The notes under the pieces are model-generated. The model was not told where the DNA came from and searched no databases. It worked only from the letters and a program-made list of their open reading frames with translations. A stretch of DNA of 40,030 nt from contig CAKNIB010000003.1 of assembly GCA_930979925.1 (NCBI GenBank), positions 1 to 40,030 on the forward strand. The letters run 5' to 3'. Every line of letters starts with the position of its first letter. The stretch's first letter is position 1. The DNA is from an uncultured Clostridia bacterium (lineage in GTDB: Bacteria; Bacillota; Clostridia; Christensenellales; UBA1242). Shown here in pieces: positions 24,282-33,600 of this stretch. The position numbers and the translations under genes are program-made.

Positions 24282-26999
24282 ATGAGCGCAAAAGCAAAAC
24301 TAATATCATTTATCTCAGCCTTTGTATTAGTGCTAGGTATAATGATAATCGGAGTAATATCAGCCGAACAGGTACAGGTCAACATCGGCGGTAGCGTATC
24401 CTTTAACGCAACCAATGTTTATGCAAAGGTAAGCGGAAACATCTCGGGAGCAGAGACTGGTAATAAAACCTTTTCAACTCTTACATACTCAGTTGAAGAG
24501 ACCACAGGCGACGAGTCCGACTGGAGAAACCTAGCCCTAGAGTTTACCGAGACCCCTGACCCAATAATTATTAAAATAACAGTTGAAAACCTTTCAACTC
24601 AAAGAACCCTTACAGTTAATCTAGAGAACACGCTACAGGGAGAAGGTCTAGACATTGCAGTTACTAGTGAAAGTGATAGTTATACCTCAGGTACAAATGT
24701 AGAACTCCCAGTAAGCACAGGAGATGGTTCAAGCACTACAACCTTTACTTTATCTCTAACAGTAGCCAACCCTGATGAAGATTTAACAAATGTAACCTTT
24801 GGTTATATTCTAAATATGTATGATGAGAGCTCTGTGCCAGTAGATCTATCAGCATTTACCTTTACTACTAGCGGAAGCAACGCGACTTTAACCTCATACA
24901 CAGGGACTGACGCTGAAGTGGTAATCCCATCTACAATATCTCTTACTCCAGATGGTACCGCAATAGAAGGTTCTGATTATACAGTTACTGCCATTGCTGC
25001 TGGCACCTCTTTAAGTGGACCTTTTTACTCAGCACGCTCAACTCTTAAAAGTATAACAATACCAGAGACAATTGAGACAATTGGCAACTATGCTTTTTAT
25101 AATTGCACTGCATTAACCGAGATAAACTATAACGCAACAAATGCGAGTGATTTTTCTAACCTTAGCAATGTATTCCAAAATTCTGAACAAAACGGAGAAA
25201 GCATAACGGTAAATATAGGGGAAAATGTAATAAAATTGCCAAATTATATGTTTGGTGAAGGTACTGACGCCAGTTTTTCACCAAACATAACCACTGTTAA
25301 CTTTGGAGAGAATAGTCAATTAACAAGTATCGGCGATTATGCCTTCGAGAGTTGCAATAGTTTAACTTCAATCACAATACCATCGAGTGTAACAAGTATC
25401 GGCACTTATGCGTTCAACAGTTGCGATAATTTAACCTCAGTAGACTTTGGAGAGAATAGTCAATTAACAAGTATCGGCACTTATGCCTTCGCTCATTGCA
25501 GAAGTTTAACCTCAATCACAATTCCAGAAAGTGTAACAAGTATCATTGATTGGGCCTTCGCTGGTTGTTATGCTTTAGCTGAGGTATATAACTATTCAAG
25601 TTTAACAATAACGGCTGGTAGTTCTAGTAATAATGGAGATTTAGGACAATATGCCAAAGTAGTATATAACGCAAGTGATTTAACTGGAGAAAAACCAGAG
25701 ACAAGGATAAAAGATTATAATGGAGTGAGATACTATGATGACGGATTAAATACAGTAGTAGCATTGCATCCAGTATCAAGAGATGTAACAACAGTATCAC
25801 TTGATAGTAGAACAACAGAAATACAAACTGGCGCCTTCTATGATTGCAGTAACTTAACATCAGTCACAATCCCATCAAGTGTAAAAAGTATCGGCAACAG
25901 TGCCTTCTATGGTTGCAGTAGTTTAGAGTCAATCGTAATGCCATCAGAAGTAACCAGTATCGGCAATAATGTCTTCCAGAGTTGCAGTAGTTTAACTTCA
26001 ATAGAAGTAGATTCAGCAAATACAGCATATTCAAGTGAAGATGGAGTATTATTTAACAAAAATAAAACGAGATTAATTCAATATCCTATAGGTAATACTC
26101 GTACGTCATATATAATCCCAGAAAATGTAATAACTATCGGCTCTTCTGCCTTCAATGGATGCCGTAGTTTAACCTCAATTACAATCGGAAAGAAAGTAAC
26201 CGGTATTAACTATAATGCCTTCGGTGGTTGTGCCATAGCGGAGGTATATAACTATTCAAATGTAACGACAAATTTACCTTCAAATGCTAAGATTATTTAT
26301 AATCCAAGTGATTTAATAGGCGAAAAACCAGAGACAAGGATAACAGTAGTAGATAATATGCAGTACTATAATTATGATGGAGATTTTATAGCCTTATCAC
26401 CAACATCAAAAAATGTAACTGAAGTAACACTAGATAATAGAACAACTGAAATACAACCTGGTGCCTTCTCTGGTTGCACTAGTTTAACCTCAATCACAAT
26501 CCCAGATAGTGTAACAAGTATCGACACACGTGCCTTCTATAATTGCAGTAGTTTAACCTCAATTAACTTTGAAAATAATAGCCAGTTAACCAGTATCGGC
26601 TCGTATGCCTTCTCTGATTGCAGTAGTTTAACCTCAATTACAATCCCAGAGGGAGTAACCAGTATCGGCAATAATGTCTTCCAGAGTTGCACTAGTTTAA
26701 CCTCAATCACAATCCCAGATAGTGTAACAAGTATCGACACACGTGCCTTCTCTGATTGCACTAGTTTAACCTCAATCACAATCCCAGAGGGAGTAATCAG
26801 TATCGGCAATTATGCCTTCTTTGATTGCTACAGTTTAACTTCAATAACAATCAACGCAACAACACCTCCAACACTTGGTGGTTATTATGCAATTTCTTTT
26901 AATGTGGCAAATATCTATGTACCAGCAGAAAGTGTGGATGCATACAAGGCAGCTAGCGGTTGGTCAAGTCATTCTAGCAAGATAAGTGCGATTGTTTAG
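24282..26999 (+). CDS. Large secreted BspA-type leucine-rich-repeat protein
   Basis: 905 residues from the ATG at 24282, which has AAAAGGAG; the GTG-initiated reading 13 codons earlier lacks one. Residues 1-29 are a signal peptide (FVLVLGIMIIGVISAEQ). About 30-185 form the N-terminal domain shared with the 15399 and 30682 proteins. From about 200 to 850 run BspA/TpLRR-type repeats of about 23 residues, for example SLTSITIPESVTSIIDWAFAGC, interrupted by spacers such as AEVYNYSSLTITA. The end, PPTLGG...ANIYVPAESVDAYKAASGW, is typical of BspA-like proteins. No LPXTG or membrane anchor is visible. The repeats are nearly identical at DNA level, so internal recombination is likely. Proteins of this class often mediate adhesion; here that is inference. 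Confidence 0.9.
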   Translation: MSAKAKLISFISAFVLVLGIMIIGVISAEQVQVNIGGSVSFNATNVYAKVSGNISGAETGNKTFSTLTYSVEETTGDESDWRNLALEFTETPDPIIIKITVENLSTQRTLTVNLENTLQGEGLDIAVTSESDSYTSGTNVELPVSTGDGSSTTTFTLSLTVANPDEDLTNVTFGYILNMYDESSVPVDLSAFTFTTSGSNATLTSYTGTDAEVVIPSTISLTPDGTAIEGSDYTVTAIAAGTSLSGPFYSARSTLKSITIPETIETIGNYAFYNCTALTEINYNATNASDFSNLSNVFQNSEQNGESITVNIGENVIKLPNYMFGEGTDASFSPNITTVNFGENSQLTSIGDYAFESCNSLTSITIPSSVTSIGTYAFNSCDNLTSVDFGENSQLTSIGTYAFAHCRSLTSITIPESVTSIIDWAFAGCYALAEVYNYSSLTITAGSSSNNGDLGQYAKVVYNASDLTGEKPETRIKDYNGVRYYDDGLNTVVALHPVSRDVTTVSLDSRTTEIQTGAFYDCSNLTSVTIPSSVKSIGNSAFYGCSSLESIVMPSEVTSIGNNVFQSCSSLTSIEVDSANTAYSSEDGVLFNKNKTRLIQYPIGNTRTSYIIPENVITIGSSAFNGCRSLTSITIGKKVTGINYNAFGGCAIAEVYNYSNVTTNLPSNAKIIYNPSDLIGEKPETRITVVDNMQYYNYDGDFIALSPTSKNVTEVTLDNRTTEIQPGAFSGCTSLTSITIPDSVTSIDTRAFYNCSSLTSINFENNSQLTSIGSYAFSDCSSLTSITIPEGVTSIGNNVFQSCTSLTSITIPDSVTSIDTRAFSDCTSLTSITIPEGVISIGNYAFFDCYSLTSITINATTPPTLGGYYAISFNVANIYVPAESVDAYKAASGWSSHSSKISAIV

Positions 27000-27068
27000 A
27001 TGGCAAGTGAAACTAGCACACCCTGCATGACTTTTGTAAAATATTTTACAAAAATATAAATTTTAAAT

Positions 27069-27103
27069 AAAAACTCTAACAATGTTAAATGTTAGAGTTT
27101 TTT
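27069..27103. terminator. Terminator between the 24282 gene and pflB
   Basis: AAAAACTCTAACA (27069-27081) and TGTTAGAGTTTTTT (27090-27103), a perfect stem with T runs on both strands. Confidence 0.8.
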
Positions 27104-27192
27104 GATATCCTTATAATTTTGATATTTTTATTTTTTAATATTAGTGCTTTTTTTATATAAAACTTCAAGTAGCGCTTGTGGTTTTTGATTTT

Positions 27193-29493
27193 TTATCCGC
27201 CTATCTTCTCATGGAAGGTTCTTGCGATAACCTCTTCTTGGTGAGCGCGGGAGAGCTTGTTAAAGTTAACAGCGTAGCCTGAAACTCTGATGGTTAGGGT
27301 TGGGTATTTGTCAGGGTGGTCCATAGCGTCAATCAGTTTTTCGCGGTCAAGCACGTTGACGTTGATATGTTGCGCGCCTTGCACGAAATAACCGTCCAAG
27401 ATTTGTACGAGGTTGTTGACTCTTGAGTCTAGGTCATGACCAAGCGCATTTGGTATAATAGAGAAGGTGTTTGATACTCCGTCTTGACAGCAGTCGCAGT
27501 AAGGTATCTTTGCAACTGAGTTAAGGGATGCAAGGGCACCTGAGCAGTCTCTACCATGCATTGGGTTAGCGCCTGGTGCAAAAGGCTGACCTGCCTTTCT
27601 TCCGTCTGGCGTGGAGCCTGTCTTTTTGCCGTACATAACGTTTGAGGTTATGGTCAGCGCCGATAGGGTGTGTTTAGCGTCTCTATATAGTTTATGCTTT
27701 TTAAGTGCTGAGATAAAGAACTTAACAATTTCGACAGCTATTTCGTCAGCGCGGTCGTCATCATTGCCGTACTTAGGGAAGTCGCCTTCAGTCTTAAAGT
27801 CAACGGCTATGCCGTCTTCATTTCTGATAGGTGTTACCTTGGCGTATTTGATTGCAGACAGCGAGTCGGTAGCAACAGAGAGCCCTGCCATACCAAAAGC
27901 CATCAGCCTTTCAACATGGGTGTCATGAAGTGCCATTTGACCAGCCTCATAGGCGTACTTGTCATGCATAAAGTGGATAATATTGAGGGCGTCAACATAA
28001 GTTTTAGCCACCTTTTCAAGAGTTTTAAAGTATGCCTTTTTAACCTTGTTATAGTCAAGCACCTCGTCGGTCATCTTTTCAATGCCAGAAACAACAAGCT
28101 TGCCACTCTTTTCGTCCTTGCCTTCATTTATGCTGTAAAGAAGAGACTTTGCAAGGTTGCAACGCGCGCCAAAGAATTGCATTTGCTTGCCCACTTTCAT
28201 AGCAGACACGCAACAAGCAATGGCGTAGTCGTGACCGTAGATAGGGCTCATAACATCATCGCTTTCATATTGTATAGCGTCGGTGAGGATAGAAATCTTA
28301 GCGCAGAACTTTTTAAAGTTCTCAGGCAACTTGGTTGACCAAAGCACGGTGAGGTTAGGCTCTGGACTTGGGTCAAGATTGATAAGAGAGTGTAAAAATC
28401 TAAATGAGTTTTTGGTGACCAAACTATGCGTGTCGTCTATCATACCACCAATACTTTCGGTAACCCAGGTAGGGTCTCCACCAAATATCTCGTCATAGTC
28501 AGGAGTTCTCAGGTGGCGGACAAGTCGGAGCTTAATGGTAAATTGGTCAACAAGCTCTTGAGCTTCCTTCTCGGTCAGCCTGCCTTCTTTCATGTCCTTT
28601 TCAACAAAGATGTCAAGGAAGGTGGATGTTCGCCCCAAACTCATTGCCGCACCGTTGTTCTCTTTAACAGAAGCAAGGTAGGCAAAGTATGTCCACTGGA
28701 ACGCCTCACGCGCGCAAGTTGCCGGCTTTGATATGTCATAGCCATATGTCTTTGCCATAGCTTTTATCTGATCAAGCGCTCTTATCTGCTCGCTGACCTC
28801 TTCACGAAGCCTTACTTTCTCTTCACAGTCTATATCTAGCATTTCAGGCGTGAGTAAGTCCTTTTTCTTCTCTTCTACTAGCCTGTCAATACCATAAAGG
28901 GCAACCCTGCGGTAGTCACCAATAATTCGACCTCTTCCGTACGCGTCAGGTAAGCCGGTGATAAGCCCGGCACTTCTCGCCTTTCTTATATCAGGAGTGT
29001 AGGCGTCAAACACACCATCATTGTGCGTCTTTCTTATCATTTGGTCAAAAATGGCTTCTGCTTTTGGGTCCATCTTTTTGTTGTAGGCATTAAGCGCATT
29101 TTTAACCATTCTAATACCACCAAACGGATTTATTATCCTCTTTAATGGCTTGTCTGACTGCAACCCTACAATGACCTCGTTCTTTTTGTCAATATATCCA
29201 GCAGGGAAGTTGTTTATGCCCGAAATATGCTTTAGGTCAACATCAAGCAGATGCACCTTCCTCTCTTTTGCAAGGAGCTTTTCACAAATAGCCCAAACCT
29301 TGCCAGTCTTTTCGCTCTTTCCTTGCAAGAAACTATCATCTCCTGTGTACTCAGTATAGTTTGAGTCAATAAAGTCAGAGATGTCAATGCCCTCTCTCCA
29401 TTTTTCGCCTTTGAAAGACTTGTAGTACTGCTCTACTCTGTCCTCGCCAGCTACCTTTTCTTCTATATTTATATCTTTTGTTTGATTTTCCAT
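27193..29493 (-). CDS. pflB: Formate C-acetyltransferase (pyruvate formate-lyase)
   Basis: PflB converts pyruvate and CoA to acetyl-CoA and formate by a glycyl radical mechanism. The 766 residues match the family. The active-site Cys pair is in AIACCVS near residues 427-428, and the glycyl radical motif RVSGYAVNF puts the Gly near 739. [24 protein letters not shown] is matched by [26 protein letters not shown] precedes the ATG and it has its own promoter (29515-29544). Codon use is somewhat more GC-rich than the flanking repeat genes. It lies between the two large repeat genes, inside the 47-bp inverted repeats. Confidence 0.98.
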   Translation of the reverse strand: MENQTKDINIEEKVAGEDRVEQYYKSFKGEKWREGIDISDFIDSNYTEYTGDDSFLQGKSEKTGKVWAICEKLLAKERKVHLLDVDLKHISGINNFPAGYIDKKNEVIVGLQSDKPLKRIINPFGGIRMVKNALNAYNKKMDPKAEAIFDQMIRKTHNDGVFDAYTPDIRKARSAGLITGLPDAYGRGRIIGDYRRVALYGIDRLVEEKKKDLLTPEMLDIDCEEKVRLREEVSEQIRALDQIKAMAKTYGYDISKPATCAREAFQWTYFAYLASVKENNGAAMSLGRTSTFLDIFVEKDMKEGRLTEKEAQELVDQFTIKLRLVRHLRTPDYDEIFGGDPTWVTESIGGMIDDTHSLVTKNSFRFLHSLINLDPSPEPNLTVLWSTKLPENFKKFCAKISILTDAIQYESDDVMSPIYGHDYAIACCVSAMKVGKQMQFFGARCNLAKSLLYSINEGKDEKSGKLVVSGIEKMTDEVLDYNKVKKAYFKTLEKVAKTYVDALNIIHFMHDKYAYEAGQMALHDTHVERLMAFGMAGLSVATDSLSAIKYAKVTPIRNEDGIAVDFKTEGDFPKYGNDDDRADEIAVEIVKFFISALKKHKLYRDAKHTLSALTITSNVMYGKKTGSTPDGRKAGQPFAPGANPMHGRDCSGALASLNSVAKIPYCDCCQDGVSNTFSIIPNALGHDLDSRVNNLVQILDGYFVQGAQHINVNVLDREKLIDAMDHPDKYPTLTIRVSGYAVNFNKLSRAHQEEVIARTFHEKIGG

Positions 29494-29514
29494 GTTTTAC
29501 TCCTTTGCAGTGTT

Positions 29515-29544
29515 AGTATATCATTTTGCTATAAAATGTTGCAA
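29515..29544 (-). promoter_or_regulatory. pflB promoter
   Basis: Minus strand: TTGCAA (29539-29544), an 18-nt spacer and TATACT (29515-29520). Confidence 0.6.
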
Positions 29545-29599
29545 ATAAAATAGAAATATTTTTGCGAGATGGGTCAAAAGTGTTGTTTTTACAACAGAT

Positions 29600-29915
29600 T
29601 TAGGATGACTACGAAAAATAAGAAAGAAAAAATAAGAAAGAAAAGTTGTGGTTTGGATACTTTTGGGGTGACACCAAATCCATTACGCGGACTTAAGCCA
29701 AACGCTTGGCGACTGTCCGGCAGAGCAACCTAAAAACTAAGCTTTGTCACCGCTCTCAAAAACTTTTGGCTAGGGCCCATAAAATTTTATAATTTTGTGG
29801 GTGCCCTAGTTTCCCTCCCACCGGGTTCCCGCAAAACCATATGGTTTTGCGGGTGGATAGCTCCCCTTCCACCCCCTAGAAAATTCCTCTGGAATTTTCG
29901 TCGTAATGAGGACCC
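29600..29915 (-). repeat. Mosaic intergenic repeat cluster
   Basis: Read on the minus strand this contains: the 47-bp block (29862-29908), TGGAAGGGGAGCTA, a perfect 26-bp palindrome CCCGCAAAACC-ATAT-GGTTTTGCGGG (29828-29853), AACCCGGTGGGAGGG, a hairpin TAGGGC...GCCCTA enclosing CCCACAAAATT (29771-29807), AGTCGCCAAGCGTTTG, and AACCACAACTTTTCTTTCTT. The same modules recur at 20867-21482, 24175-24253 and 30504-30566 in varied order. No ORF is credible here. Confidence 0.75.
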
Positions 29916-30011
29916 GCAAGGGGTATATTTTTATGACGTGAAGTTTGCGATAGACAAACACGCCTTATTATTTTAGGTAAGTCGATAATTTAGATGTACA
30001 CAAGTTAAAAG

Positions 30012-30020
30012 TTATCCACA
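30012..30020 (+). promoter_or_regulatory. Single DnaA box
   Basis: A lone perfect TTATCCACA about 135 bases upstream of G-tract promoter 3. Confidence 0.55.
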
Positions 30021-30135
30021 CTTTGCTTGAAAAAATTTTTGCAAAGGATTGAGTATTGAAAACTTATGAAAACAATATTTTTGGTTAATTTATCAAATTT
30101 TTTTACATTTTTCTAAAAATTATGACAAACTTCCA

Positions 30136-30182
30136 AAAATGACGCAATTTTGCTTGACAAAAAGTCGGGGGGGGGTTAAAAT
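30136..30182 (+). promoter_or_regulatory. G-tract promoter 3 with upstream conserved block
   Basis: TTGACA (30154-30159) and TAAAAT (30177-30182) are separated by 17 nt with nine G (30167-30175). The 18 bases upstream match promoters 1 and 2. This copy has the optimal spacing. Confidence 0.85.
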
Positions 30183-30228
30183 AAATTAACTTTACTAGTA
30201 ATATATATTTTCTACTTTTTTAGCCCTT

Positions 30229-30282
30229 TTTGGCGCTTTGCGCCAAAAAATAAGGTCCCGTAAAACCGTGAAGTTTTATGGG
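30229..30282. repeat. Two hairpins in the 30682 leader
   Basis: TTTTTGGCGC-TTT-GCGCCAAAAA, then CCCGTAAAAC and GTTTTATGGG (30257-30282), a degenerate copy of the hairpin module. Confidence 0.6.
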
Positions 30283-30288
30283 TAATTC

Positions 30289-30316
30289 TGTGGATAACTC
30301 GCCCAAGTTATCCACA
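30289..30316. promoter_or_regulatory. Inverted pair of DnaA boxes in the 30682 leader
   Basis: TGTGGATAACT (30289-30299) and AAGTTATCCACA (30305-30316), two perfect TTATCCACA boxes 107 bases past the -10 box. The AT-rich AAAAATTTTTCAAAATTTTT follows. Confidence 0.7.
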
Positions 30317-30354
30317 TCACAAGGGTTTTAAAAATTTTTCAAAATTTTTAAAAA

Positions 30355-30466
30355 TTATGACGGCACAATGACGTCACCCTTGTGACAACTATATTTTAAT
30401 TATGTAAAATGGGGTTGTATTCTAAAATTATGGTATTAAATTACATAATTTATCAATACTAAATTA
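30355..30466 (+). repeat. Leader block conserved with the 24282 gene
   Basis: Contains the AATGACGTCACCC palindrome region and TGTGACAACTATATTTTA, then GGTATTAAAT and TTTATCAATACTAAATTA, in the same order as at 24008-24121. Confidence 0.7.
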
Positions 30467-30503
30467 GCTTAGCAAACTTAAAGTCATAAAAATGTATTAA
30501 GGC

Positions 30504-30566
30504 TGGAAGGGGAGCTAACCACCCACAAAATCTTACGATTTTGCGGGAACCCGGTGGGAGGGGAAA
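30504..30566 (+). repeat. Hairpin module, inverted partner of 29810-29871
   Basis: TGGAAGGGGAGCTAACC, the hairpin CCCACAAAATC-TTAC-GATTTTGCGGG (30522-30547) and AACCCGGTGGGAGGGGAA. The hairpin is identical to that at 24175-24200. Confidence 0.75.
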
Positions 30567-30681
30567 AGTGTTTTAAGCGACGTTCGCGAAGAAACACGTA
30601 CGCTAGCTGTTAGCTTTGTGTAAGCAAAGCGTGTCAGCGTGAGCGTTTTGTTGCCACCACAAGAAAAGACGGAGGTGCAAA

Positions 30682-33600
30682 ATGTCATTAAAAATCAAAC
30701 TAATATCTTGTATAAGTGCATTTATTTTAATACTTGGGATGTTTATTGCCGGAGTGCTATCAGCTCAGCAGGCACAGGTAAACATCGGCGGTTCTATATC
30801 CTTTAATGCAACCGATGTCTACGCAAGGGTAACAGGTAGCGTAGCTAACGCGCAGTCAAACCCAACATTAAGCGAACTTTTGTTTACCGCAAATGATGAC
30901 AGCTCACCTTCAGAGACAGCACTTGCAACTTGGTCTAACATGGATCTAGATTTTAACCAAACCCCAACACCAATAGAAATATTAATCACAGTCGAAAACC
31001 TTTCAACTGAGAGACAGCTTATGGTAAGCCTTGAAGATAATATTGTATCAAATGGACTTAATAAAACATTTACTAAGGATAACGAGGCGTATGTCACAGG
31101 CAATACAGATTTACTTCCAGCAAGCACAGGTGAAAACACAAGTACCACTACATTTTTAGTTACTCTTTCGGTTGTAGAACCTAATTTATCTTTAGAGAAT
31201 ATTGACTTTGGTTTTACATTAAATCTTTATGATGAAACAGCGATACCTTCATATAATGATTTTGAGTTTGAGTTAGACGAAGAAAATGGCACAGCCACAG
31301 TTACAAATTACCTTGGCTCAGGCGGAGCTGTTACCATACCATCATCTATTTCAACACGCATAGCTGAAGATGGCACAACAGAATATATTATGGGCTCTGA
31401 TTATACAGTCACCGCCATTGCAGCAGGCAGTTCTTCAAGCGGACCGTTCTATTCCGCACGCTCAACGCTTACAAGTATAACCATACCAGAGACAATGAAA
31501 ACAATAGGCAATTATGCTTTCTATGGATGTACAGCATTAACCGAGATAAACTATAACGCAACAGCAGCAAATGATTTAACTTCTAGTAGTTTTGTATTCG
31601 CTAATGCTGGACAAGACGGAGAAGGTATAACAGTAAACATAGGTGCAAATGTAACAAGCCTGCCAAATTACATTTTTGGTGGTGCTCTTTCACCAAATAT
31701 AACCACCGTTAACTTTACAGAGGGTAGTGTATGTGAGAGTATTGGTGATTATGCCTTTAGATATTGTGATAGTTTAACCTCGATCACAATCCCAAATAGA
31801 GTAACAAGTGTTGGCGATAATGCTTTTCAAAGTTGTACTAATTTAACCTCAATCACAATCGGAGAAAGTGTAACAAGTATTGGTAATTATGCCTTCCATT
31901 ATTGCGCAGCCTTAACCGAGATAAACTATAGTGCGATAGCAGCGAATGATTTAACTCAAAACAACCATGCATTTGAGGGTGCTGGGAAAGATGGAACAGG
32001 TATAATAGTAAACATAGGTGCAAATGTAAGAAGCCTGCCAAGTTATATTTTTAGTCCATACGTTATTTCGACTTCGCCAAATATAAGTACTGTTAACTTT
32101 GCAGAGGGTAGTGTATGTGAGAGTATTGGTGATTATGCCTTTAGATATTGCAGTAATTTAACCTCAATCACAATCGGAGAAAGTGTAACAAGTATTGGTA
32201 ATTATGCCTTCTATTATTGCAGTGGTTTAACTTCAATCACAATCCCAGAAGGAATATTAAGTATCGGCACTTATGCCTTTTCTGGATGTGATAGTTTAAC
32301 CTCAGTAGATTTTGGAGATAATAGCCAACTAGCTAGCATCGGCTCTCGTGCCTTCTATGATTGCAGTAGTTTAACTTCAATTACAATTCCAGAGAATGTA
32401 ACAAGTTTAGGTAATGCTGCTTTTCATAATTGCACAGCATTAACAGAAATAAACTATAACGCAACAGTAGCAAGGGATTTATCTTCTGGGAGCAGTGTTT
32501 TCATGTATGCCGGGCAAAATGGAACAGGAATAACAGTAAATATAGGGGCAAAAGTAACAAGGCTGCCAAATTATATTTTTTATCCAAGCCAAAATATAGT
32601 TTCTTGTGGGGCAAACATAACCACTGTTAACTTTGCAGAAGATAGTGTATGTGAAAGTATCGGTTCTTATGCTTTTTCTACTTGCTATAATTTAACCTCA
32701 ATCACAATCCCATCTAGTGTAACAAGTATTGGTTCTCTTGCCTTCTGGCAATGTTATGCTTTAGCAGAGGTATATAATTATTCAAATTTAGAAATAGCTA
32801 ATAATACAAGTAATGGTTATGTAGGATATTATGCAAAAGTAATACATGATTTAAGTGCAGGAGCTACTAAACCTGACACAAGGATAACAGTGGTAGATAA
32901 TATGCAATACTATAATTATGGTAGTGATTTTATAGCTTTAGCACCATCAATAGGTAGAAACACTTTAACAGTATCACTTGATAGTAGAACAACTGAAATA
33001 AATCAAAGAGCCTTCTATTCTTACAGTAATTTAACCTCAATCACAATCCTAGAAGGAGTATTAAGTATCGGCTCTTATGCTTTCTATGATTGCAGTAGTT
33101 TAACCTCAATTACAATTCCAGATAGTGTAATAAGTATTGGCGATTCTGCTTTCGGTAGTTGTGATAGTTTAACTTCAATAGAAGTAGATACAGCAAATGA
33201 AAATTATTCAAGTGAAGAAGGAGTATTGTTTGATAAAGATAAAACAACACTGATAACTTTTCCTGGAGGGAAAAGCGAAACATATACCATCCCAGACGGA
33301 GTAACAAGTATTGGCTATCGTGCATTTAGTTATTGTGATAATTTAACTTCAATCACGATTCCAGCTAGTGTGGCAAATATAGGTGATTATGCCTTTCAAA
33401 ATTGCTATGGTTTAACAACAGCAACATTTGAAAAAGATAGCCAACTAATAGGTATCGGCTCTTGCGCCTTCCAAGGTTGCAGTAGATTAACATCAATCAC
33501 AATTCCAGAAAGTGTAACAAGTATTGGTTCTCTTGCCTTCTCTGGTTGCAGTAGATTAACATCAATCACAATTCCAGAAAGTGTAACAAGTATCGGACAG

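Noticed and set aside
25330..26830. Regularly spaced repeats resembling a CRISPR array
   Set aside because: The period of about 69 bp is coding, units diverge at codon level, and there are no unique spacers.
15261..30316. DnaA-box pairs as proof of oriC
   Set aside because: They come as single inverted pairs in three dispersed leaders, not a cluster, and dnaA and dnaN are absent from the window; kept as an unusual regulatory finding instead.
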